Part shown: positions 1-7,942 of the stretch, piece after piece
Position numbering within the stretch: position 1 is the stretch's first letter
How the letters are laid out: every line of letters starts with the position of its first letter
Assembly (NCBI RefSeq): GCF_025950235.1
Contig: NZ_JAPDDT010000003.1
Coordinates: 1-64,000, forward strand
Source: Luteolibacter arcticus
GTDB lineage: Bacteria > Verrucomicrobiota > Verrucomicrobiia > Verrucomicrobiales > Akkermansiaceae
DNA: 64,000 bases
Direction of reading: 5' to 3'
Made by a program: the position numbers and the translations under genes
The notes under the pieces: model-generated
Told to the model about the DNA's origin: nothing
The model's database searches: none
Seen by the model: the letters and a program-made list of their open reading frames with translations, nothing else

Positions 1-99
1 TCGACGATCCCGGCACGCGGTGGCGAACAAGCCCGGGCAATCCAGCGAACTCAGAAAGCGTGCCGAACACTATTGGCGTCCCGCCCTGTGCGCATCATT

Positions 100-144
100 G
101 GGGGCGAGCCGCCCCCACAACGGACTGGGGCAGGATGCCCCAGC
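100..144. repeat. Intergenic repeat family B, copy 1 (double hairpin)
   Basis: Two consecutive GC hairpins (GGGGGCGAGCCGCCCCC, then CTGGGGCAGGATGCCCCAG) are joined by CAACGGA. The same arrangement occurs in opposite orientation near 36573-36692, so this is a dispersed element and not a local accident. No coding region is supported in positions 1-181; apart from this element I see nothing there. Confidence 0.7.
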
Positions 145-181
145 GGATGCCCAGCAACAATTCCCTGGCCGTGAACCCGTC

Positions 182-1033
182 TCACTTCGGCGTGAGGAAC
201 TTCGTGATCGCCAGCGTCACCGGGTCGCCGGGCTTACCGCAGTCGGCATTGATGGTGCCGTGGCTCTTGCCGGGGATGGGCACGACTTCCGCGGTGCCGC
301 CTTTCGCGCGCAGGGCATCGGCGAGCAGGCGCGACTGCCGGGGCGAGTCAAGGCGGCGGGTGATGTGCAGGATGAGGAACGGCGGCGGCTTGGTGGTCAC
401 GCGGTGGACCGGTGACGCATCGCGCTGCTTGGCGGGGTCACTTGTGAAGGCGTCACGATACATCTTCTGCATCACCGAGCCCTCGCGCAGGGAGGAATAC
501 TGCTGGGGGATGTCATAGCCGGCACCATCGAGCAGCACCACGCCCTGAATGCCCGCGAGATCGACCCCGGCGGCTTTCAGGCGCGGGACATCGACCGCCG
601 CCAAGGCCGCGAGGTGCGCGCCCGCACTGTGGCCAAGCAGGTAGATCCTCTTGGGATCGCCGCCGAAGTCCGCGGCGTGCTCCTGTACCCAGGCAATCGC
701 CTTGCAAGCATCCTCGACATGGGCGGGATGCTCCACCTTCGGCGACAACCGGTAATTGATGGAGGCCACGATGTAGCCGCCATCCAGCAGCCACGAGGTC
801 TTCGGTTCGGCGAAGGTCGAGTTCGACTTGTCGCCCGTTCGCCAGCCACCGCCGTGGATGAGGATGAAGATCGGCCGCGGCTTCTCGCGCTTCTCGTCGG
901 GCGTATGAAGATCCAGCGTCCGCAGCGGACCGCTCCCCTTCCCCGCATAGGGCAGGTCGCGCACGACCTTTGCCGACGCGGGAAAATGAGCCGCGAGCAT
1001 GAGAGACAAACAGACGAGGAGGATCTTCACCAT
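182..1033 (-). CDS. Secreted alpha/beta hydrolase (esterase/lipase, BD-FAE type)
   Basis: The predicted 283-residue protein starts with a signal peptide (residues 1 to about 21, ending ASA). An upstream in-frame start at 1057 would add eight residues ahead of the signal and is less likely. The oxyanion-hole motif HGGGW is at 60-64, the nucleophile elbow GHSAG has Ser136, and a late SHG motif supplies the catalytic His. This is the layout of small carboxylester hydrolases that deacetylate or demethylate sugars and xenobiotics. Export to the periplasm is expected. It is divergent from the CorA-like gene with almost no gap. The substrate cannot be told from the sequence. Confidence 0.85.
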   Translation of the reverse strand: MVKILLVCLSLMLAAHFPASAKVVRDLPYAGKGSGPLRTLDLHTPDEKREKPRPIFILIHGGGWRTGDKSNSTFAEPKTSWLLDGGYIVASINYRLSPKVEHPAHVEDACKAIAWVQEHAADFGGDPKRIYLLGHSAGAHLAALAAVDVPRLKAAGVDLAGIQGVVLLDGAGYDIPQQYSSLREGSVMQKMYRDAFTSDPAKQRDASPVHRVTTKPPPFLILHITRRLDSPRQSRLLADALRAKGGTAEVVPIPGKSHGTINADCGKPGDPVTLAITKFLTPK

Positions 1034-1056
1034 GGGAAAAACCCTCGATTCTCCCA

Positions 1057-1839
1057 ATGGTCGCGCACTTGCCCGACGACGCGGGACCGGTTAGACCGGA
1101 GCACGTGGAAACAAAGAAGCCCGCATTCATCCCGAAGTCCTGGGACCTCCCCGAATCGATCCGCAAGCGTCTCGGTGACGCCGCCGGCCGCCAGCGCCTG
1201 ATGGACGAGGATGGCCACCTTCTCTTCATCCTCCACCAGTCACCGGAACCGGAGGACGATGAGGTGCGCAAGGCCGTGCTGATCTGGGGCCAGCCGAATG
1301 GCGATTGGAAGAGCTCGCCAGAAGGCGGCGGCCTCGCCGCACTCGACGCCCACATGGAAAGCTACCGGAAGAATATCCACGCGCTCGATGAGGCGGTGGA
1401 GGGCGCCAAGACGCCGCGCCAGTACTTCGATATCATGAAGCACGTGAACCCGCTGCTGCGCGCCACCCGCAACATGCTCGCGGTAATGCAGGAAGCCCGC
1501 GATGCCCGCCCCGACGAACGCCGCCTGATCAACTTCCGCGACCGCGCGGTGGATCTGGAACGTGCCATCGACCTCGTCGCGACCGATGCCAAGAACGGCA
1601 TGGAATTCGCCCTCGCGGAGAACACCGAGGAGCAATCCCGCTTCGCCTACGACGCGGCCATGGAGGCCCGCAAGCTGAACCGGCTGGCCGCCTTCTTCTT
1701 CCCGCTCGCCACGCTGGTGGCGGTCTTCGGCATGAGCCCGCCCAATGAGGTCATCCGGATGCCCGGCTTCTGGCTGGTGGTCGCCGCGGGGATCATCGCC
1801 GGGCTGCTGATTCGCATGATGCCGACCTCAAAACGCTGA
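1057..1839 (+). CDS. CorA-like two-helix membrane protein
   Basis: The 260-residue protein has a long charged, helical N-terminal part and two C-terminal transmembrane helices. The first helix ends in FGMSPP, where CorA Mg2+ channels carry the signature GMN. The topology (cytoplasmic helical funnel, then TM1, a short loop, TM2 and a basic tail) is that of the CorA/ZntB superfamily. The Asn of the selectivity filter is Ser, so ion selectivity may differ or be lost. The start is uncertain: ATG at 1057 has no clear ribosome-binding site, and GTG at 1105 is an alternative that would leave more room for the divergent promoter. Confidence 0.6.
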   Translation: MVAHLPDDAGPVRPEHVETKKPAFIPKSWDLPESIRKRLGDAAGRQRLMDEDGHLLFILHQSPEPEDDEVRKAVLIWGQPNGDWKSSPEGGGLAALDAHMESYRKNIHALDEAVEGAKTPRQYFDIMKHVNPLLRATRNMLAVMQEARDARPDERRLINFRDRAVDLERAIDLVATDAKNGMEFALAENTEEQSRFAYDAAMEARKLNRLAAFFFPLATLVAVFGMSPPNEVIRMPGFWLVVAAGIIAGLLIRMMPTSKR

Positions 1840-1865
1840 GCCAACCAAGCAAGTCCGCCTCGGAT

Positions 1866-1932
1866 GTTCGTAGTCCCACCTTCAGGCGGACTCGAATGGT
1901 CCTTCAAGTTCGCCTCAAGGCGGGACTACGCA
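1866..1932. repeat. Palindromic repeat family A, copy 1
   Basis: This is an imperfect palindrome of about 67 bases. It opens with TTCGTAGTCCCACCTTCAGG and closes with CTCAAGGCGGGACTACG, with AATGGTCCTT near the centre. A close relative lies at 17399-17464 and a partial arm at 57803-57824. It sits between the convergent CorA-like and MFS genes and its right end includes the MFS stop codon at 1926-1928, so it may also act as a transcription terminator. Confidence 0.75.
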
Positions 1933-3227
1933 CCACGTTCCGCGCGCCGGCCACGCCAGGCCCAGACGAAGAACAAGGCGATCATCACGGCGACCGCGGG
2001 GAGCTGCCACAGCAGCGCCGCGCGAAAAGCGTCATCGCCGTGGAGTTCCCGCATCCGCGCCAGCAGCAGCGAGAAGCCGAGCGAGACCGAGCCGTAGCCC
2101 ACATTGAATGCCAGCCCGCGGACACTCAGCAGGGTCGCCCGCTGCGACGACTCCGCACAGCCGTGCAGGTGACGACTCACGGTGAAGCCGACCAAGCCTA
2201 ACAAGGTCATCAGCAGCATGGACGGCAGCACGCCGATCCACGGCCACGCCGGGGCTAACAGCCCAAGCGCCACCACCGCCAGGGTCCCCGCGATGCCGAG
2301 CACGCCCAGCGGCGAGAAGCGCGCATTGAGTCGTCGCGCAATCTCCGGGACGAAGAAACTCAGCACCCCCGTCAGCGCGCCGATGAAGCCGAACGCCCAC
2401 TCCGGAATGCCGATCAGGCGGAAATACTGGCTATTCACCGTGGCGAAGTTCCGCGCCACCGAATCGATCAACAGGCCACCGAGGATGATCACCGCGATCG
2501 AGCGCGTGGTGAAGGCCATCTTCGCCGTGCGCATCGTCAGGCGGAACGCCGACGCACATCGCTCCCGCGCGGTGCCGATCGCGTGGTGCGGTGTTTCCTC
2601 CAGTCGCAAGGTGATCGCCACGCAGGCAAGCCCCTGGCAAAAGACCACCGCCACTGGTAGCCGGTGCGCGACTTCCACCGGGATCACAATCCCGACCATC
2701 GCCAGCCACGAGGGATCGTAGAGCAGGCCGCCGAGGGTCATGGCGACCAGAAAGCCGGCGGCCCGCCAACGCATCGCCGCGCTCATCACCTCGTCCCACG
2801 CGCTTTCCCGTCCCTCCTCCGGCAGAGCATCGTAGGCGATCGCCTCGTCGGCACCACTCGCTGCCGCTTCGGAGGCACCGGAAAGCAGGCGATTCAGGAT
2901 GCACATCGCGAACAGCAGCGTCCCGCCATTCTTCGGCGCAAGCAACAGGATCGACATCTCGATCACCATCAGCACCGCGGCGAACACCAGCAGCTTCTTG
3001 CGCCCCAGCGTGTCGGCCAGCGCGCCGGACGGCACCTCCAGCGTGAAGATCGCCAGCGCCCACATCAGGTTCAGGAAGACGAAGCGCTCCAGGGTCAGCC
3101 CCAGATCGGTGAAGAACACCGCCAGCACGGGGTAGTAGGCCCGCGCATTGTAGAGCACCGTGAAGAGCACGTAGAGCCGCGCATTCCGATGGGCGAAGGG
3201 CCCGGTGCGGCGAAGGAGCGAGGACAC
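1926..3227 (-). CDS. MFS transporter
   Basis: The 433-residue protein has about twelve hydrophobic segments. The major-facilitator signature between TM2 and TM3 is visible as GALADTLGRKK (near residues 68-78). An unusual charged insertion (EEGRESAWDEV) lies in the segment after TM4. The family exports or imports small solutes by proton coupling; the substrate is not predictable here. The stop codon lies inside a palindromic repeat. The start at 3227 gives a normal cytoplasmic N-terminus before TM1. Confidence 0.85.
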   Translation of the reverse strand: MSSLLRRTGPFAHRNARLYVLFTVLYNARAYYPVLAVFFTDLGLTLERFVFLNLMWALAIFTLEVPSGALADTLGRKKLLVFAAVLMVIEMSILLLAPKNGGTLLFAMCILNRLLSGASEAAASGADEAIAYDALPEEGRESAWDEVMSAAMRWRAAGFLVAMTLGGLLYDPSWLAMVGIVIPVEVAHRLPVAVVFCQGLACVAITLRLEETPHHAIGTARERCASAFRLTMRTAKMAFTTRSIAVIILGGLLIDSVARNFATVNSQYFRLIGIPEWAFGFIGALTGVLSFFVPEIARRLNARFSPLGVLGIAGTLAVVALGLLAPAWPWIGVLPSMLLMTLLGLVGFTVSRHLHGCAESSQRATLLSVRGLAFNVGYGSVSLGFSLLLARMRELHGDDAFRAALLWQLPAVAVMIALFFVWAWRGRRAERGA

Positions 3228-3360
3228 GGCCTAGCTGTGAGCGCGGCGCGCGGGTCTGTCATGCGAATTGTCAACCGGATCAAAGACGGCTAGACCCTGT
3301 CATCGCCGGAAAAATCCGGCCCATGGCATCGCTAACACCTTGGTTCCCGCCTGAAAGACC

Positions 3361-3699
3361 ATGACCGAAGACCGTCCCCAGGAAACCGACCGGTGCCAGG
3401 AGCGGGACATCGCCGCGCACATCTTCACCACCTCGTCGGTGATGGTGGGGCTGTGTCTCACCATCATCAGCGTGGTGCGCTCGCTGCCGAAGCCCGGCCA
3501 GATCCAGACCGCAGTGGACGATCTCATTGCCATCGGCGCGATGGTCTTCCTGCTGGCCTGTTTCCTCAGCTACGCGGTGCTGCGCTCGCGGCATCTGCGG
3601 CGCATGCACCGGGTCGAGTCGCTGGCGGACGGGGTCTTCCTGCTAGGGCTGACCATCCTGGCCGTCGCCTGCGCTATGTTCGTGTGGACCATTCTCTGA
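3361..3699 (+). CDS. Small three-helix membrane protein
   Basis: The 112-residue protein has a polar N-terminus of about 20 residues and three hydrophobic stretches (roughly 24-41, 55-73 and 90-111). I do not recognise a family. The start is preceded by a GAAAG sequence that could serve as ribosome-binding site. The next reading frame begins 16 bases after its stop, so it was probably the first gene of a small operon that now contains a damaged second gene. Confidence 0.6.
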   Translation: MTEDRPQETDRCQERDIAAHIFTTSSVMVGLCLTIISVVRSLPKPGQIQTAVDDLIAIGAMVFLLACFLSYAVLRSRHLRRMHRVESLADGVFLLGLTILAVACAMFVWTIL

Positions 3700-3715
3700 G
3701 CCCTCATCTTTTCCC

Positions 3716-3951
3716 ATGAGCGGAAAGCCAAAGTCGGATCCGGCGACGCGTGCTGTGGATGCCGCGTGCAGGTACAGCGCGGCGGGAGCTTCCACAACTT
3801 CCAGGGACTGCGTGCCTTCAAAGACAAGTTCGACCCGGAGTGGCAACCGCGCTATATCGCGGTGCCGAGCGCCTGGTCGCTGCCGCCGGCCTTGCTCGAT
3901 GCCACCGCGCTGATCGGCGGCGGCCTCCGCAAAACCTTGTCCAAAAGCTGA
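3716..3951 (+). pseudogene. Remnant of an MprF-type gene (C-terminal fragment only)
   Basis: From about 3766 one frame reads GGSFHNFQGLRAFKDKFDPE and then WQPRYIAVPSAWSLP, ending with a hydrophobic stretch and a stop at 3949-3951. This is the conserved C-terminal end of MprF/DUF2156 lysyl-phosphatidylglycerol synthases, normally the tail of a protein of 500-850 residues. Only about 60 residues remain. Just upstream an ATG at 3716 starts a different frame (MSGKPKSDPATRAV) that leaves this one, as if an internal deletion joined a gene start to the gene end. The intact enzyme aminoacylates phosphatidylglycerol and lowers susceptibility to cationic peptides. Confidence 0.6.
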
Positions 3952-3964
3952 GTCTAACAAAACC

Positions 3965-4699
3965 ATGAGCGAAGCCACCGCCACGCGCACCTGTGCCATC
4001 TCCGGGAAAACGGTCGCCGCGGGGGATTGCATCCCCCTGCTATCCCTCCGGCCTTCGCTGATGGCATTCGTGAAGAAGAAGCATCCAGACCTCACCGATG
4101 GCGATTGCATCGCGCGGGATGTGCTTCCCGGAGTCCAGGCCGAGTTCGTGGAGGAAGCGCTGAGCGAGGAAATCGGTGAGATCACCGACCTCGAGCGCAA
4201 TGTCATCGAAAGCATCCGCGAGCACGAGATCATCGCCGAGCATCCCGACGATGCGGAGGAACTCGCAAAGCGCACCCTTGGCGACCGCGTCGCCGACCGG
4301 ATCGCCAGCTTCGGCGGCAGTTGGAGATTCATCATTTCCTTCGGGGTCTTCATCTTCGCCTGGATCCTCCTGAACATCCTCGTCCTGACCACCCGGCCGC
4401 CGGATCCCTACCCCTTCATCCTCCTGAACCTGCTGCTCTCCTGCCTCGCCGCCTTCCAAGCGCCGGTCATCATGATGAGCCAGAACCGCGGCGAAGCGCG
4501 CGACCGCCGGCGTGCCGAGCAGGACTACCAGATCAACCTCAAGGCCGAGCTGGAAATCCGCCACCTCCATGAGAAGCTCGACCACCTGCTCCACCACCAC
4601 GGCGAGCGCCTGTTAGAAATCCAGAACATCCAGACGGAGCTGCTGCGGCAACTGGTGGACCGGGGTGGCGAGCGAGCGTCGGGAGACAGGACTACCTGA
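3965..4699 (+). CDS. DUF1003 family membrane protein
   Basis: The 244-residue protein has the DUF1003 core: SWRFIISFGVFIFAWILLNI (TM1), DPYPFILLNLLLSCLAAFQA (TM2) and the following IMMSQNR. A soluble N-terminal part of about 115 residues contains CAISGKTV, and a coiled-coil-like C-terminal tail is rich in Glu, Leu and His. The biochemical role of DUF1003 is not known to me. It follows the MprF remnant by 13 bases and ends the small membrane-protein cluster. Confidence 0.85.
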   Translation: MSEATATRTCAISGKTVAAGDCIPLLSLRPSLMAFVKKKHPDLTDGDCIARDVLPGVQAEFVEEALSEEIGEITDLERNVIESIREHEIIAEHPDDAEELAKRTLGDRVADRIASFGGSWRFIISFGVFIFAWILLNILVLTTRPPDPYPFILLNLLLSCLAAFQAPVIMMSQNRGEARDRRRAEQDYQINLKAELEIRHLHEKLDHLLHHHGERLLEIQNIQTELLRQLVDRGGERASGDRTT

Positions 4700-5046
4700 A
4701 CCAACTTTGTCTTGGGGGAAGATTGGCATCCTCCCCCCCCGGGGAGGATGCCTGTCGCTAAGATTTCTGCGGCTCTTTCAGATCCGCAGACTCAGACGAC
4801 GTTTCACTGTTCCGATCTCAAGGTAGCATCCGGGCAATTAGAGAACGATGAGATCGCCGAAGCTTTCTGGATTTGTCCCCACCGGCGAATCGAACCTCTT
4901 CCGAGCCGCATGATGCCTCGGGAATGGAGGGGAGCACGATCGCCCAAACATTAGAAAATCGTTAGAATCACGAGGAAATCGCCGCCTCGAAGCGTCCGGG
5001 GATTCTTATTGTTGCCTCTCCCTTCGTGCGGAGCTAGCGACGATCC
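4700..5046. other. Non-coding gap upstream of the first two-component system
   Basis: The 347-base gap contains the hairpin at 4725-4752. Otherwise it is lower in GC than its neighbours, especially 4940-5010. No convincing gene is present: an 80-codon frame at 4712-4954 has no domain, no ribosome-binding site and composition unlike the surrounding genes. The promoter of the response-regulator operon should lie in the AT-richer 4940-5040 stretch. Confidence 0.5.
4725..4752. terminator. Perfect 12-bp hairpin, possible terminator of the DUF1003 gene
   Basis: GGCATCCTCCCC, a CCCC loop, then GGGGAGGATGCC form a perfect stem 25 bases after the DUF1003 stop. No T-run follows, so intrinsic termination would be atypical; it could equally stabilise the 3' end of the mRNA. 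Confidence 0.45.
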
Positions 5047-5724
5047 ATGCGGTGTCTGCTTGTAGAAGATTACCTTCCACTTCGGGAAAGCATCCGGGAA
5101 TGCCTCAGGGAAGCCGGCTACGTGGTAGATGACTGCGGATCGGGCGACGAAGGATTGTGGGCAGCGGAAAATCACGCCTACGAGGTCATCATCCTGGACA
5201 TCATGCTTCCCCAGATCGACGGGCTGTCCATCCTGCGAAGCCTCCGGAAGCTTCACGACAAGACGCCGGTCATCCTCATCAGCGCCCGCGATGCCGTGGC
5301 ACAACGGGTGGACGGGCTCGATGCCGGTGCGGACGACTATCTGGTGAAGCCCTTTGAACTGATCGAGCTTCTCGCCCGGGTGAGGGTCCTGACGCGCCGG
5401 CGCTACGACCGGCACTCGCCATCGATCCAGATCGGCGATCTGGTGGTCGATTCGTTGAGGAAGCGGGTGTTTCGTGGTGAGCGCGAGATCTCTCTGACGC
5501 GTCTTGAATACCGTATCTTGTCCTACCTTGCTCATCGGGAGGGCCAGGTGGCTTCCCGCGCCGAGATCGGCGAGCATGTCTATCAGGATCACGACAACGG
5601 CAACAGCAACAAGGTGGACGTTTGCATCAGCTACCTGCGCCGGAAGCTCAACGCGAACGGCGAGCCCGACTTGATCCGCACGATCCGGGGACTCGGCTAC
5701 GTCATCTCCGCCAATCCCTCATGA
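5047..5724 (+). CDS. OmpR/PhoB-family response regulator
   Basis: The 225-residue protein has a receiver domain (1 to about 118) and a winged-helix DNA-binding domain. Acidic pocket E7-D8, phospho-acceptor Asp51 and the LVKPF lysine near 101 are all present. The C-terminal recognition region ends with the typical RTIRGLGYVI. It overlaps the following kinase gene by four bases (ATGA), so both are translated as a pair. It is clearly paralogous to the regulator at 7265-7942 (shared EAGY, GDEGLWAA and MLP..DG.SILR.LR), indicating tandem duplication of the whole system. Confidence 0.93.
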   Translation: MRCLLVEDYLPLRESIRECLREAGYVVDDCGSGDEGLWAAENHAYEVIILDIMLPQIDGLSILRSLRKLHDKTPVILISARDAVAQRVDGLDAGADDYLVKPFELIELLARVRVLTRRRYDRHSPSIQIGDLVVDSLRKRVFRGEREISLTRLEYRILSYLAHREGQVASRAEIGEHVYQDHDNGNSNKVDVCISYLRRKLNANGEPDLIRTIRGLGYVISANPS

Positions 5725-7184
5725 GGAATCCATCGATCAGGATACGGCTGATCTTCGGGAGCACCCTGCTGGTTGCCGGAGTGCTGCTTTTCTCGAAGGT
5801 CGCCATTTACCGCGAGATCGAGCGCTCGCTGCGCCAGGAGCTGGACGACCGGCTCCTCCACTCCGCCAACCTGCTCTCGAAGTCGGCGGAACTCGAGGCC
5901 GGCGGTGTGATCTATGAATGGCAGGAAGCACTTCAATCCACTGCCGGCCTGAACATCGAGGGTCTTTTCCAATTCTGGAATCTGGAAGCCGGCACCTCCA
6001 CCCGTTCGCCCGATCTCGGGACCCGGGACCTGAAGTTCTTTCACGGGGAACTCAACGAGCCTCGTTACGAGAATATCCAACTGGCGGACGGAAAGCCGGC
6101 CCGCGCCATCGGCTTTCTCCATCTGCCTTTCACGAACGAGTATGGACGCGAGGAAATGCGGCGGAGGGGAAAGATCCTCTCGCCCGAGGACTACCCGCAG
6201 GTGATCGTGTGCGCCAGCGAAACGTCGGCGCTCGACCTGCGCCTGACCGAAACGAAACTCGATCTGTTTTGGAGCGGAGTCGTCACCCTGCTCGCCGTAT
6301 GGCTGGCGATCCTGTTGATCACTTATTGGACGCTTCGTCCGCTGGATCGATTGGCCTCCACCCTTCTAAAGCGATCCGCCGAGGTAGGTACGCCCTTGCC
6401 CGAGATCCCTGCGGACCTCCCGCGGGAGCTTGTCCCCCTGGCATCGGCATTCCAAGCGACCTTGGGGAAAATCGAGGTCGCCCGCACCCACGAAAAGGAC
6501 TTCGCCTTCAGCGCCGCCCATCAGTTGCGGACCCCGATTGCCGGCATGCACGCCATTCTGGAACAGGCGATCGCCCGTCCACGCAGCGAGGAAAGCCTCC
6601 GCGAGCGGATCGGCCGGGCGTTGAATGTCGCCCGCGACATGAGCAGCACCGTGGACAGCCTGATGAGCCTGGCGCGGCTGCGAGGAGGCATCGACGTTGT
6701 CGAGCGGCAAGCCTTTGACTCGATCCCCATCATCCGCAACCTGGCGCAACAAGAAGCGGAGAGATACCATGGCCTCCGCCACCTGGAGATGACCCTCCCG
6801 CAAGATCCACTGGTTGTGGTAGGCGACCAGCGGCTGTTCCAGGTTCTGGTCTCGATATTGATCGACAATGCCTTTCACCACAGTCCCGACGGAGGAAGAA
6901 TCAAGGTCAAGGCGGCACCGGAATTGGACGGCCTTGTTCTAACCGTGGCGAACGATGCCCGTGGCTTCGATCCGGAAGATGCCGAACGGATCTTCCGCCC
7001 CTTCCAGCGGGGACGAAACACCTCCGTCAACACGGGTGGAGCCGGCCTCGGCTTGGCACTGGCGAAGGAAATCTCGCAACGGATCGGAAGCTCGCTCGAG
7101 TTGAGTTGCAATGCGGCGACCTCGCTTCTCATCTTCCAGCTCAGGCTAGGCGGCCCCGCTCCCGACATCACATCTCGCCTTTAG
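5721..7184 (+). CDS. Sensor histidine kinase, partner of the 5047 regulator
   Basis: The 487-residue protein has TM1 (about 10-30), a periplasmic sensor segment of roughly 155 residues with YEWQEA and FQFWNLE, and TM2 (about 185-205). HAMP-like and HisKA regions follow with the H-box AAHQLRTP (His267), then an HATPase domain with N-box LIDNAFHHSP and G-box GGAGLGLALA. The ATG overlaps the regulator stop. Sensor segment and overall spacing match the kinase at 7939-9378, down to the same H-box position. The signal sensed is unknown. Confidence 0.92.
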   Translation: MRNPSIRIRLIFGSTLLVAGVLLFSKVAIYREIERSLRQELDDRLLHSANLLSKSAELEAGGVIYEWQEALQSTAGLNIEGLFQFWNLEAGTSTRSPDLGTRDLKFFHGELNEPRYENIQLADGKPARAIGFLHLPFTNEYGREEMRRRGKILSPEDYPQVIVCASETSALDLRLTETKLDLFWSGVVTLLAVWLAILLITYWTLRPLDRLASTLLKRSAEVGTPLPEIPADLPRELVPLASAFQATLGKIEVARTHEKDFAFSAAHQLRTPIAGMHAILEQAIARPRSEESLRERIGRALNVARDMSSTVDSLMSLARLRGGIDVVERQAFDSIPIIRNLAQQEAERYHGLRHLEMTLPQDPLVVVGDQRLFQVLVSILIDNAFHHSPDGGRIKVKAAPELDGLVLTVANDARGFDPEDAERIFRPFQRGRNTSVNTGGAGLGLALAKEISQRIGSSLELSCNAATSLLIFQLRLGGPAPDITSRL

Positions 7185-7264
7185 CCTATCACGCCGAGCA
7201 TGAGAGTTTCATGAGAAATTCCGCCGTTGCGTGACAAGGGCCAAACCTGCTTCGCTGGGATTGC

Positions 7265-7942
7265 ATGCGCCTGCTCGTCGTCGAAGATCACACCGCCCTG
7301 CGCGAAGGACTTTGCCAGTTCTTCCGGGAAGCCGGCTATCTGGTCGACAGTGAAGCCGGAGGCGAGGAGGGCCTCTGGGCGGCCCAAGGCAGCGAGTATG
7401 ACGCCGTGATCCTCGACCTGATGCTTCCCGGTGTGGACGGGATGTCCATCCTGCGCCGGCTGCGGGCGCAAGGAAACCCCATCCACATCCTGGTCATCAG
7501 TGCGCGCGATGGCTTGGAAGACAGGCTTGAGGCGCTGGATGCGGGAGCGGACGATTTCCTCGTGAAGCCCTTCCCGCTTGCCGAAGCGTTGGCACGCACC
7601 CGGGCGCTGCTCCGCCGGAGCTTTGGCAAGAAATCCCCGCTCATCTCAATCGGTGATTTGGAGATCGATCCGGCTCGGCGCAGCGCGAAGCGGGGTGGCA
7701 TAGGCATCGAGTTCACCGCGCTCGAGTACCGCCTGTTAGAATACCTGGCCTACCGGGCGGGTGAAGTGGTCACGCGGGCGGACATCTGGGAACACGTGTT
7801 CGAAGACGGCACCGGCGGGAGCAGCAACGCGGTGGACGTTTATGTGGGATACTTGCGGAAGAAGCTCAATGTCACCGGCGCCCCGGACTTGATCCAGACC
7901 CGGCGCGGCCAAGGTTACACCCTCGAAGTGCAGGAACCATGA
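7265..7942 (+). CDS. OmpR/PhoB-family response regulator (second copy)
   Basis: The 225-residue protein is the same length as its paralogue at 5047. Receiver residues are E7-D8 and Asp51 (VILDLMLPG) with the FLVKPF lysine. The winged-helix domain ends TRRGQGYTLE. An 80-base gap separates it from the preceding kinase and probably holds its own promoter. The stop overlaps the next kinase start. Its position directly upstream of the ArnT/GT2/GtrA genes suggests, by inference only, that these envelope-modification genes are targets, comparable to PmrA-controlled arn genes. Confidence 0.93.
   Translation: MRLLVVEDHTALREGLCQFFREAGYLVDSEAGGEEGLWAAQGSEYDAVILDLMLPGVDGMSILRRLRAQGNPIHILVISARDGLEDRLEALDAGADDFLVKPFPLAEALARTRALLRRSFGKKSPLISIGDLEIDPARRSAKRGGIGIEFTALEYRLLEYLAYRAGEVVTRADIWEHVFEDGTGGSSNAVDVYVGYLRKKLNVTGAPDLIQTRRGQGYTLEVQEP

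Noticed and set aside
4712-4954. 80-codon frame after the DUF1003 gene
   Set aside because: It runs through a perfect hairpin, lacks a ribosome-binding site and domain, and its codon use is unlike the neighbouring genes.
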